Origin: an uncultured Gammaproteobacteria bacterium
Lineage (GTDB): Bacteria; Pseudomonadota; Gammaproteobacteria; Arenicellales; UBA868
Direction: 5' to 3'
NCBI GenBank assembly: GCA_913051905.1
Contig: CAJXBY010000031.1
Span: forward strand, 1 to 19,951
Length of the DNA: 19,951 nucleotides
Every line of letters begins with the position of its first letter. Position 1 is the first letter of the stretch. Below are positions 6,558-13,530 of this stretch, in pieces. Under the pieces are notes generated by a model, which ran no database searches, had not been told where the DNA came from, and saw only the letters and a list, made by a program, of their open reading frames with translations. The position numbers were made by a program, and so were the translations under genes.

Positions 6558-7478
6558 ATGCTCTACATCATCCACGAGAACGACGAGTGGCTCCCGCCAT
6601 TTCGGGAAACATTCCGTGATGCGGGTCTGGCGGTCACTGAGTGGCACATGGCCCGGTATCTGCCCGATCTTTCAGAGGAGCCGCCACAGGGGATCTTTTA
6701 TGTTCGAATGAGTGCCTCTGCGCACACCCGTGGTCACCGCGGCGTTCCGGAGTTGACTTCAGGCGTGTTGTGCTGGCTTGAACGTCACGGTCGCAGGGTG
6801 ATCAACGGCAGTCAGGCCCTGGATCTTGAACTCAGCAAACTGCGCCAGTACGAGGCTTTGCAGCGTCACGATCTGCGGGTTCCGCTGACTGCTGCCGCAC
6901 GCGATCCGGAACAGTTGCTGCATCTGGCCCATGCAATGCCCGGGTCGTTTATCACCAAGCACAACCGGTCTGGCATGGGGCTTGGCGTTGAATGGTTTGA
7001 GGATCTGGCGGCTTTTGAGGCACGACTGAAAGGCGGAGAGACCGATCCGCCGATAGACGGTGTTACCCTGATCCAGCAGTACATCGATAGCCCTGATCCC
7101 TTTATCATCCGCTGCGAATTTATCGGTGGCAGTCTCGTCTATGCGGTACGCGTCGACACCTCGCAGGGCTTTCAGCTCTGCCCCGCTGATCTATGTGCTG
7201 TCGAAGGCCAGCCGGTTTCTGCAGCAACCGGCCAACGACCACTTTTTGAGATCATTCCCACCTACTCTGACCCGATACTCGGTCAGTACGAAGCTTTTTT
7301 GAGTGCGCATTCAATCGATGTCGCCGGCATCGAGTTTATTACCGATCATTCGGGGCGGAAGTGGACCTACGATGTGAACGTGAACACCAACTACAACAGC
7401 GAAGCTGAAGAACGCGCCGGTGTAGACGCAAGGGCCTATCTGGCCCGGTTTCTGCAACGTGAACTGGCTTGCTGCTAA
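6558..7478 (+). CDS. ATP-grasp family carboxylate-amine ligase, function unknown
   Basis: A 306-residue protein (from ATG 6558) with the ATP-grasp fold. An N-terminal pre-grasp domain begins with the strand LYIIHEND. The ATP-binding strand and loop FITKHNRSGMGLGV is at 131-144, the hinge QQYID at about 173-177, and the metal-binding strand YDVNVNTNYN at 271-280, which matches the Asn-rich end of RimK-type ligases. Such enzymes make an acyl-phosphate from a carboxylate and ATP and join it to an amine or ammonia. A GTG at 6528 would add 10 residues; both starts have weak ribosome sites, and the first beta strand fits the ATG better. Twelve bases downstream comes a class I glutamine amidotransferase, then an MFS transporter, so the three look like one operon. 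I do not recognise the pathway. Confidence 0.8.
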   Translation: MLYIIHENDEWLPPFRETFRDAGLAVTEWHMARYLPDLSEEPPQGIFYVRMSASAHTRGHRGVPELTSGVLCWLERHGRRVINGSQALDLELSKLRQYEALQRHDLRVPLTAAARDPEQLLHLAHAMPGSFITKHNRSGMGLGVEWFEDLAAFEARLKGGETDPPIDGVTLIQQYIDSPDPFIIRCEFIGGSLVYAVRVDTSQGFQLCPADLCAVEGQPVSAATGQRPLFEIIPTYSDPILGQYEAFLSAHSIDVAGIEFITDHSGRKWTYDVNVNTNYNSEAEERAGVDARAYLARFLQRELACC

Positions 7479-7490
7479 CCGGGAGCACGG

Positions 7491-8192
7491 ATGGAAAAGC
7501 AGATTCTTATTGTTGTTCACCAGAAATTGTCTAACCCAGGCCTCGTCGGCCAGGCCCTGGTCCAGCGGGGGTATACACTGGACCGCAGGTGCCCATGTAT
7601 AGGTGATCCCTTACCCGCTGACCTGTCCCCTTACTCAGCCGTAGTCGTATTCGGTGGACCGCAGAGTGCTAATGACGACCATGACGAGGGTATCCGTCGG
7701 GAGCTGAACTGGTTGGAGACGACCGCGTTGCCGGGCGACAGGCCGATGCTCGGAATCTGTCTGGGCGCGCAGCAGATCGCCCGTGTGCTGGGCGCTCGCG
7801 TAGGACCACACGACGATGGCCTGGTTGAAATCGGCTATTTCGAAGTCTCACCGACTGATGCAGGGCAAAAGTTCCTTCCGGAGCCAACCATGTTCTACCA
7901 GTGGCACTCCGAGACCTTTGAGATCCCTGTCGGTGCGGTGCATCTCGCGCACAACGGATCATTTCCAGGACAGGCGTATTCTTTTGAGGACCGGGTCTAC
8001 GGCATCGAATTTCATCCCGAGATGACCCGGGAAATGGTCGACCGCTGGTGCAGTTCTGAAGGCGGAAGCCGGAAGCTCTCGTTGCCGGGCGCGCAGGCAC
8101 ACGATGAGCAACTGACTGGTTACGATAGCTTTGCGGGTTCCAGTCAGGACTGGCTGGAGCAGTTTCTGGATGGGGTCTTTCTGGCCGGTTGA
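7491..8192 (+). CDS. Class I glutamine amidotransferase (GATase1) protein
   Basis: A 233-residue GATase1 domain protein that stands alone, without a fused synthetase. The nucleophile elbow GICLGAQ puts the catalytic Cys at residue 90; His175 and Glu177 come from EFHPEMT; FGGPQS (54-59) forms the oxyanion strand; QWHSETFEIP at 137-146 is typical of the GMP-synthase-like branch. The triad is complete, so it should hydrolyse glutamine (or a gamma-glutamyl compound) and release ammonia. GGGAG ends 5 bases before the ATG, and the gene follows the ATP-grasp gene by 12 bases. The likely role is ammonia donor for that ligase, an inference from gene order. An alternative is a gamma-glutamyl hydrolase acting on a small molecule. 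Confidence 0.88.
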   Translation: MEKQILIVVHQKLSNPGLVGQALVQRGYTLDRRCPCIGDPLPADLSPYSAVVVFGGPQSANDDHDEGIRRELNWLETTALPGDRPMLGICLGAQQIARVLGARVGPHDDGLVEIGYFEVSPTDAGQKFLPEPTMFYQWHSETFEIPVGAVHLAHNGSFPGQAYSFEDRVYGIEFHPEMTREMVDRWCSSEGGSRKLSLPGAQAHDEQLTGYDSFAGSSQDWLEQFLDGVFLAG

Positions 8193-8201
8193 CGACCGAC
8201 G

Positions 8202-9356
8202 ATGTTGACGCGGCCAGGTTATCTAAAATTCGCCGGTTTCTTTTTTGTCAGTGCGACCGCCCGCGCCGTGCTGTTGTCCATACTGCCGCTCAAGGCCCTG
8301 TCGCTGCTGGGCAGTGCGCAGTATGTGAGTGTGCTTTTTTTCATCGTCAGTGCCTGCGGCATCGGTGCAAGCCTCGGCGTTTACTCGGTCCTGCGCCATG
8401 TCAGCCTGCACGCCGGTTTCTTGGCCAGCCTGGGTATGATGGCCCTTTCTGTCATCCTGCTGTCGGCGTCTACGCTGTGGGTGTTTTCCGTTGGGATGGT
8501 GCTGCACGTGTTCGGTGTCACAGCGATGGAAGTGATACTGAGCCTTTATGTCATGCAGCGTATCCCTCGTCGCCGGCTATCGGAATTCGAGCCGCTGAGG
8601 ATGGTATCCACCATCGTGGCACTGTCCATTGGCCCCTTTCTGGGGGTTTACCTGCAATCGAGATACGACGACTGGCTCCCATTTGCGATCGCTGCTGCGG
8701 GTACGCTGGTGACGTTCGCGTATTTTCGGTGGCTGGGTCTGCACCAGATTTCAATGCAGGGCGTGGCATTGGGAACGGGCAACCCGACCCGGCACATCAG
8801 GCGTTTTTTCCGGCAACCCCGTCTACGGCTGGCCTGGAGTCTGACCTTGGCCCGTTCGAGCTGGTGGATGATGTTCATCGTCTACACCCCTCTGTATGCG
8901 GTCCAGTCCGGGCTCGGTGAGTTGCTGGGGGCTGCGATCATCTCCATCGGTTCGGCTTGGACTCTGACAGTCCCCTACTGGGGTTGGATCGCACGCCGCT
9001 ACTCGCTGCGGCTCCTCATGCGAATGGGTTTTATCGTAACGAGTCTCATGACTCTGGCGGTCTTTGCCTTTTCGGGGAGTCCGCCGGTGGCCATGGGACT
9101 ACTGGTTTTCGCGGCACTCGGAGCAACGATGCTCGACGGTTCCGGACATGTGCTGTTCCTGCGTGCGGTGCGGCCTCTGGAGCGCACCGAGATGGCAGGT
9201 GTTTTTCAGACCTACCGGGATGTTGCCAATCTGATTGTACCGGGTGTGTTCGCGATTCTGCTCAAGTTCTATGCTCTGCCAATTGTCTTCGCAGGCGCGG
9301 CAGGCTGGACGATGGCAGGCGCGATCACCTCGCGTTACATTCCAAGGAAAATGTGA
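8202..9356 (+). CDS. Major facilitator superfamily transporter
   Basis: A 384-residue membrane protein with about 11-12 hydrophobic helices and a central cytoplasmic loop around residues 185-205 rich in Arg and His, which divides it into two six-helix halves as in MFS carriers. Basic loops (QRIPRRR near 118-124; WIARRYSLRLLMR in the second half) follow the positive-inside rule. There is no signal peptide. The ATG lies 9 bases after the amidotransferase stop without an evident ribosome site, which suggests translational coupling. As third gene of the ATP-grasp/amidotransferase operon it may export the product or import the substrate; direction and ligand are unknown. The gene ends the operon. 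Confidence 0.85.
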   Translation: MLTRPGYLKFAGFFFVSATARAVLLSILPLKALSLLGSAQYVSVLFFIVSACGIGASLGVYSVLRHVSLHAGFLASLGMMALSVILLSASTLWVFSVGMVLHVFGVTAMEVILSLYVMQRIPRRRLSEFEPLRMVSTIVALSIGPFLGVYLQSRYDDWLPFAIAAAGTLVTFAYFRWLGLHQISMQGVALGTGNPTRHIRRFFRQPRLRLAWSLTLARSSWWMMFIVYTPLYAVQSGLGELLGAAIISIGSAWTLTVPYWGWIARRYSLRLLMRMGFIVTSLMTLAVFAFSGSPPVAMGLLVFAALGATMLDGSGHVLFLRAVRPLERTEMAGVFQTYRDVANLIVPGVFAILLKFYALPIVFAGAAGWTMAGAITSRYIPRKM

Positions 9357-9377
9357 GACCTTTGACGATCAGCTCTG

Positions 9378-9407
9378 TTGACGGCACTGCATAGTTAGGC
9401 AAATGCT
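9378..9407 (+). promoter_or_regulatory. Weak candidate promoter before the VOC gene
   Basis: TTGACG (9378-9383, 5 of 6 to the -35 box) is followed after 18 bases by AATGCT (9402-9407), a poor -10 box. It lies just after the MFS gene, where a new transcript would be expected to begin. Confidence 0.22.
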
Positions 9408-9470
9408 AGCGGGTTCAGTACAGTGCGATTTGAAGTGGTCATTTGAGTTCTGCTCGAACGGTCTGAAACC

Positions 9471-9478
9471 AAGAGGAT
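9471..9478 (+). promoter_or_regulatory. Ribosome binding site favouring the second ATG of the VOC gene
   Basis: AAGAGGAT precedes two in-frame ATGs. The AGAGG core is only 3 bases from ATG 9480 but 9 bases from ATG 9486, so the second is the better start. Confidence 0.5.
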
Positions 9479-9485
9479 AATGCGT

Positions 9486-9944
9486 ATGATCGAGGTCGAG
9501 AGAGTGCACCACCTGGGCATTCGGGTGATAGATGAACAACAGGCGATTGACTTCTATCGGCACTTCGGATTCGAAGTAGAACGCCGGGCGGACGGCGATG
9601 ATGTCACCATTCTGACCAACCCGAGCGGTGTGGAGATCAACCTGATCTACAATGGCGTCGACCTGACCGGCGGCAAGAACATCCTGATGGATGTGCCGGA
9701 AAAACATCCAGGCTATACCCACGTTGCCTTGGCTGTGGGTTCGATCAACAGGACACTGAAGGCTCTGAAAGAAAGCAATATTGCCATCAGCCAGGGCCCG
9801 GTGACATTTGGCCGCAAGGGTTATGCCTCTGTGTTTGTTCGTGATCCTGATCGCAACGTGATCGAACTGCGTGGGCGTTACACTGATGAAGAAAACGTCG
9901 AGGGTCTCGAGCGTTACGATCCAAAGGCCCGAGCTATAGCCTGA
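9486..9944 (+). CDS. VOC (glyoxalase/dioxygenase) superfamily metalloprotein
   Basis: A 152-residue two-module VOC protein. The metal-binding pattern of glyoxalase-like enzymes is visible, numbered from ATG 9486: His9 in HHLGIRV, Glu50 in GVEINLIYN, His79 in YTHVALAV and Glu127 in DPDRNVIELRG. The paired beta-alpha-beta-beta-beta modules (about 5-60 and 75-130) each carry one His and one Glu. The superfamily includes glyoxalase I, extradiol dioxygenases, methylmalonyl-CoA epimerase and antibiotic-binding proteins; the closing RDPDRNVIEL is glyoxalase-like. Gene neighbours (MFS operon upstream, crotonase downstream with 182 bases between) do not define a substrate. It appears to be transcribed alone, with a possible hairpin after it. 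Confidence 0.85.
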   Translation: MIEVERVHHLGIRVIDEQQAIDFYRHFGFEVERRADGDDVTILTNPSGVEINLIYNGVDLTGGKNILMDVPEKHPGYTHVALAVGSINRTLKALKESNIAISQGPVTFGRKGYASVFVRDPDRNVIELRGRYTDEENVEGLERYDPKARAIA

Positions 9945-9993
9945 AAAGGGTGGGTCGCAACAGGGCTTGGCTTTGGGCTGTTGACCGGTCGGT

Positions 9994-10006
9994 CCCGGAT
10001 GCCGGG
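9994..10006 (+). terminator. Possible weak terminator hairpin after the VOC gene
   Basis: CCCGG and CCGGG pair around a 3-base loop 49 bases after the stop, followed by TATTTACC, a loose T-rich tail. Short stem, low certainty. Confidence 0.25.
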
Positions 10007-10066
10007 TATTTACCATTGCAGTGACTATCTTACGATGTGACAAAGTAAAGGTCTCAGTACAGAGTC

Positions 10067-10088
10067 GTTCGCCGGGACCCGGTCGAAC
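10067..10088 (+). repeat. 22-base inverted repeat upstream of the crotonase gene
   Basis: GTTCG plus CCGG pairs with CCGG plus CGAAC, with a GAC loop and one bulged T, giving nine base pairs. It ends 38 bases before the ATG. It could be an operator for a dimeric regulator, a leader-RNA hairpin or a terminator of upstream transcription; the following TGTGTTTCC is only loosely T-rich. Confidence 0.4.
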
Positions 10089-10126
10089 AGACGCTGTGTT
10101 TCCGGTTTTCTAAGAGGAGGATTTCG

Positions 10127-10897
10127 ATGAAAAGCTACGTCACCCGGGAGAGGCAGGATGAGGTCATGATCGTCCGCTTCGATCGGAAAAAAGCACTCAA
10201 CGCATTCGATCAGCAGCTGATTCAGGAGTTGACAGAAACCGCGCACAGTCTGGCGGAGGATCTGTCCATCCGGAGTGTCGTCCTGGCCGGTTCCAGTACC
10301 GCATTCTCTTCAGGCATCGATCTGAAGGATACAGCGAACTGGGACCTCAGCCGGATGAGTGAACTGGAAGTCCGGCAGCGGTTCTATCGCGGGGTAAAAC
10401 TCTGCCAGGCCTGGGAGGATCTGCCACAAATCACCATCACTGCCGCCGAAGGCATGATGGTCGGTGCCGGCTGTGCCATCGGCCTGGCCTGTGACTGGCG
10501 GGTGCTGGCCGAGGATGCTTACCTTCTGGTTCCCGAGGTTCAGGTCGGCCTGAATCTTCAGTGGGGCGCGTTGCCGCGCCTAGTCACGCTGGTCGGCCCG
10601 GCGAGGGCCAAGGAGATCTGTTTGCTCGGGGAAAAAATGCCGGCCAGTCAGGCACTGACGTGGGGCCTGATCAGCCGGATATCTCCATCCGGTGGGTCGG
10701 TTGAGGTCGCCTGCGAATTGGCCCGGCGCTGCGCACAGAATCCACCGGTCCCGGCGGTGATGATCAAGGAAGCGGTCAATGCCATCGCGGGCGCGCTGCA
10801 CAAAGCCGGCAGTTATGCCGACGCAGATCAGAGTCAGCTGAGCGGGACCAATGCCACCGCCCGCGAGGCGAGGGCCAGCTTCGCCAGCCGGTCGTAA
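10127..10897 (+). CDS. Enoyl-CoA hydratase/isomerase (crotonase) family protein
   Basis: A 256-residue crotonase-fold enzyme that acts on a CoA thioester. The first oxyanion-hole segment is AFSSGIDLKD (59-68); the second is GMMVGAGCAIGLACD (109-123). Of the two catalytic Glu residues of rat enoyl-CoA hydratase, the one equivalent to Glu164 is present (Glu137 in VPEVQVG), but the one equivalent to Glu144 is Ala117. A single-Glu active site is known from isomerases and other crotonases, so simple hydration is doubtful. AGAGGAGG at 10112-10119 is a strong ribosome site 7 bases before the ATG, and an inverted repeat lies in the leader. The alpha/beta hydrolase gene follows after 36 bases, so the two are probably co-transcribed. 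The substrate is unknown. Confidence 0.88.
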   Translation: MKSYVTRERQDEVMIVRFDRKKALNAFDQQLIQELTETAHSLAEDLSIRSVVLAGSSTAFSSGIDLKDTANWDLSRMSELEVRQRFYRGVKLCQAWEDLPQITITAAEGMMVGAGCAIGLACDWRVLAEDAYLLVPEVQVGLNLQWGALPRLVTLVGPARAKEICLLGEKMPASQALTWGLISRISPSGGSVEVACELARRCAQNPPVPAVMIKEAVNAIAGALHKAGSYADADQSQLSGTNATAREARASFASRS

Positions 10898-10933
10898 ATT
10901 ACTGATTCTTCCGTTCAGACAAATGAACTGATC

Positions 10934-12088
10934 ATGGAGGCGCTTCATCCGGCCATTCGAAGTCGTGAGGTCGACAACGGCAACGGACTGTCAATGCACC
11001 TGATGGAGGTCGGGTTCGAAGAACCCGACCGTCCCCTGGTTCTGTTGCTGCACGGGTTTCCGGAACTGGCCTACAGCTGGCGAAACGTCATGCTGCCCTT
11101 GGCAGATGCGGGCTATCACGTGGTGGCGCCGGACCAGCGGGGCTATGGTCGAACGACTGGTTGGAATAGCGACTACAACGGTGATCTCCCGTCTTTCGCG
11201 ATCGGCAATCTTGTCCGTGACGTTCTCGGGCTGGTCTGGGCATTGGGTCGGCGGCACGTTCTGGCAGTCGTCGGCCACAATTTCGGCTCCCCGGTGGCGG
11301 CCTACTGTGCATTAATGCGGCCTGATGTCTTCCGGTCTGTAGTCATGATGAGCGCGCCTTTTGCAGGTCCGCCGCCCCCAACAGCGATGCTTGAAGGCAT
11401 CAACCCCCTGTGTGATGGCGAGGCGGTTCAGTCCGAACCCGAGGTTCACTGCGCACTCGCGGCACTGGAACGGCCGCGCAAACACTATCAGTGGTATTAC
11501 TCGACGCCAGAAGCCAATGACGACATGCGTCACTGTACCCAGGGTGTCCATGATTTTCTGCGGGCCTATTTTCATTACAAAAGCGCCGACTGGAGCGGGA
11601 ACCAGCCGTTTCGGCTGAACGCGTGGTCTGCAGATGAGCTGGAAAAGCTGCCCACGTACTACGTGATGGATCTGGACTCCGATATGGCCCAGACCGTGGC
11701 GCCCTACATGCCCTCTGCAGAGGCAGTCGCCGACTGCGGTTGGTTGAGCGAGACCGAGCTCGAGGTCTACAGCGGTGAATTCGGACGAACTGGGTTCCAG
11801 GGTGGTCTGCAGTGGTACCGCTGTGCCACTTCAGAGACCGAAAACAATACCCTGCGGCTGTGGGCCGGTCGCACCATCGATGTTCCCTCCTTGTTCATAG
11901 CGGGTCAAAATGATTGGGGGGTCTACCAGAAACCCGGGGCGTTCGAGGTGATGCAGGCCAGCGCCTGTACCCGCATGGAAGGATGTCACCTGGTCGCAGG
12001 CGCCGGCCACTGGGTACAGCAGGAACAGCCCGGCGAGGTCAGCCGGCTGCTGAGTGGATTTCTGGAGTGCCAGAAAAGCGGCTCTTGA
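10934..12088 (+). CDS. Epoxide-hydrolase-like alpha/beta hydrolase with Asn at the nucleophile position
   Basis: A 384-residue alpha/beta hydrolase with the pattern of epoxide hydrolases: HGFPE oxyanion loop (40-44), DQRGYGRT (67-74), an inserted cap domain with Tyr279 and Tyr295 (near YSGEFGRTGFQGG), acid Asp327 in GQNDWG and catalytic His359 in AGHWVQQEQP. The nucleophile elbow, normally GHD(W/F)G, reads GHNFG with Asn116 (codon AAT, one transition from GAT). Unless the Asn deamidates to Asp, the covalent ester step should fail. Everything else is intact and there is no frameshift, so the protein is either a newly inactivated enzyme, a self-activating one, or a binding protein. No good ribosome site precedes the ATG. 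It lies after the crotonase and just before, or overlapping, the flavin monooxygenase. Confidence 0.88.
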   Translation: MEALHPAIRSREVDNGNGLSMHLMEVGFEEPDRPLVLLLHGFPELAYSWRNVMLPLADAGYHVVAPDQRGYGRTTGWNSDYNGDLPSFAIGNLVRDVLGLVWALGRRHVLAVVGHNFGSPVAAYCALMRPDVFRSVVMMSAPFAGPPPPTAMLEGINPLCDGEAVQSEPEVHCALAALERPRKHYQWYYSTPEANDDMRHCTQGVHDFLRAYFHYKSADWSGNQPFRLNAWSADELEKLPTYYVMDLDSDMAQTVAPYMPSAEAVADCGWLSETELEVYSGEFGRTGFQGGLQWYRCATSETENNTLRLWAGRTIDVPSLFIAGQNDWGVYQKPGAFEVMQASACTRMEGCHLVAGAGHWVQQEQPGEVSRLLSGFLECQKSGS

Positions 12089-13388
12089 ACAAAATTTGGA
12101 CGTCCCCGCATTGAAAGTCGCGGTCATCGGTGCCGGTGCCGCTGGCCTCGTCACCGCCCGCGAGCTTATCCGGGCGGGGCATGACGTCACGGTCTTTGAA
12201 CAGGGCGACGCAGTCGGGGGTACCTGGATCTACCGCTCCGAATCGGAACCGGATCCGCTGGGACAGACCGGGGGGCGTGTTCACTCATCGATGTACGCCT
12301 CGCTGCGCACTAACCTGCCGCGCGATGTCATGGCGTTTATGGATTACACCTTTGATTCTGCCGGGGGCGGAGACGACGACTGGCCGCGTTATCCCGGCCA
12401 CAGGGAAGTATTGCAATACCTGCGACGCTTCGCGGAGGCGTTTTCGGTCCACCAGCTGATCCGTTTCGATACCCGGGTAGTGGAAGTCTGTGATTCAGCG
12501 TGCTGGCAGGTCACGACGGAGCATTCCGGCCGGCACAGCACCGCTTCCTTCGACGCGGTGGCGGTGTGCAACGGGCACTATCATAAGCCAAGAATCCCTG
12601 CGATCCCTGGGTTGTCTGATTTTCCGGGGACCCTGCTGCACAGCCACAACTACCGTCAGCCAGAGGCTTACGCGGGCAAAAAAGTTGCCGTGCTCGGTGG
12701 AGCGTCATCAGCTGCCGACATCAGCCAGGAGATTGCCGGTGTGGCAGAGCACGTTTACCTGTGCGCAGACCTCTCCAAACAACATGGGATCGGATTCCGC
12801 GAGAAGCCCAACATCGAGCGTCGCCCGACAGTGAGTCAGCTCTATGAAAATGGTCGGGTTCGCTTCACCGACGGTACGATCAGTGAGCCCGTGGATCACT
12901 TTGTCTTTGCAACCGGTTACCACTATTCGTTCCCGTTTCTCGCCAGCGAGCTCATCAAGGTCAGCGACAACCATGTCACGTCGCTGTACCACGACCTACT
13001 GTGCATAGATCACCCGACACTGGCGCTGATCGGCCTGCCGTTCAAGATCATACCGTTCCCGATTTTCGAGATTCAGGCCCGTTGGTTTGCCAGGCTCCTG
13101 AACCGCGAATTTGCCTTGCCCTCGCGCGATGCCATGCGCGAGAGGGCAGCGTACCGCGTAGAACAACTGGTCCGAAGGGGGGTCAACCAGCGGAACCTAC
13201 ACAGCCTCGAGGACGGCCAGTACGACTATTACGACCGTCTGGCTGGCGAATGCACTGATCCGCCTCTGCCGCAGTGGTACCGGTCGTTGGGTGAGGCTGC
13301 CCGGCAGCACGTGCGCAGGTGGCCGGAAAGTTTCAGGGACCAGCCGCTTCGCTTCTACGGGGCGCCGACACGGTGTCCTAAGACCTGA
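12054..13388 (+). CDS. Flavin-containing monooxygenase (class B) family protein
   Basis: A 444-residue FAD/NADPH monooxygenase. Seen: FAD-binding GAGAAG (26-31), the GGTW motif (55-58), the FMO signature F-x-G-x3-H-x3-Y as FPGTLLHSHNY (190-200), the NADPH Rossmann loop GGASSAAD (215-222), and ATGY (286-289). The family inserts one oxygen atom from O2 into S, N or C=O compounds; the signature is the FMO form and not the Trp-Pro Baeyer-Villiger form. ATG 12054 is the only conventional ATG/GTG start before the Rossmann fold, but it overlaps the hydrolase gene by 35 bases and adds about 20 non-family residues. TTG at 12096 or 12111 would begin right before LKVAVIGAG and may be the true start. It is probably co-transcribed with the hydrolase. 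A hairpin follows the stop directly. Confidence 0.88.
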   Translation: MDFWSARKAALEQNLDVPALKVAVIGAGAAGLVTARELIRAGHDVTVFEQGDAVGGTWIYRSESEPDPLGQTGGRVHSSMYASLRTNLPRDVMAFMDYTFDSAGGGDDDWPRYPGHREVLQYLRRFAEAFSVHQLIRFDTRVVEVCDSACWQVTTEHSGRHSTASFDAVAVCNGHYHKPRIPAIPGLSDFPGTLLHSHNYRQPEAYAGKKVAVLGGASSAADISQEIAGVAEHVYLCADLSKQHGIGFREKPNIERRPTVSQLYENGRVRFTDGTISEPVDHFVFATGYHYSFPFLASELIKVSDNHVTSLYHDLLCIDHPTLALIGLPFKIIPFPIFEIQARWFARLLNREFALPSRDAMRERAAYRVEQLVRRGVNQRNLHSLEDGQYDYYDRLAGECTDPPLPQWYRSLGEAARQHVRRWPESFRDQPLRFYGAPTRCPKT

Positions 13389-13412
13389 CGACTGGGGCCG
13401 GTTGGCCAGTCG
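13389..13412 (+). terminator. Hairpin directly after the flavin monooxygenase stop
   Basis: CGACT-GG-GGCC pairs with GGCC-AGTCG around a GGTT loop (nine pairs, two bulged G), starting on the first base after TGA. The next bases are AAATACGG, so there is no U-tract. Likely a 3'-end hairpin closing the 10127-13388 unit, by position. Confidence 0.45.
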
Positions 13413-13530
13413 AAATACGGCACTCGGCGTCTCCCGCTCCGTGCTTTGGACGGTGATACCATTGTTGTCATGGATCGTAATCTCATGGCTCTGACAGCGT
13501 ACCTGGCTCTTGTTAACTCCGGCTGGTGTG

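Noticed and set aside
8189..8920. 243-codon plus-strand frame overlapping the MFS transporter
   Set aside because: Arg/Cys/Pro-rich, no membrane helices or domain; the other frame gives a coherent transporter.
10913..10928. GTTCA/TGAAC hairpin before the epoxide-hydrolase-like gene
   Set aside because: A 5-base stem with a 6-base loop is expected by chance and covers no ribosome site.
13389..13530. LexA/SOS box before dinB
   Set aside because: No CTG-N10-CAG palindrome of the enteric type could be found by eye.
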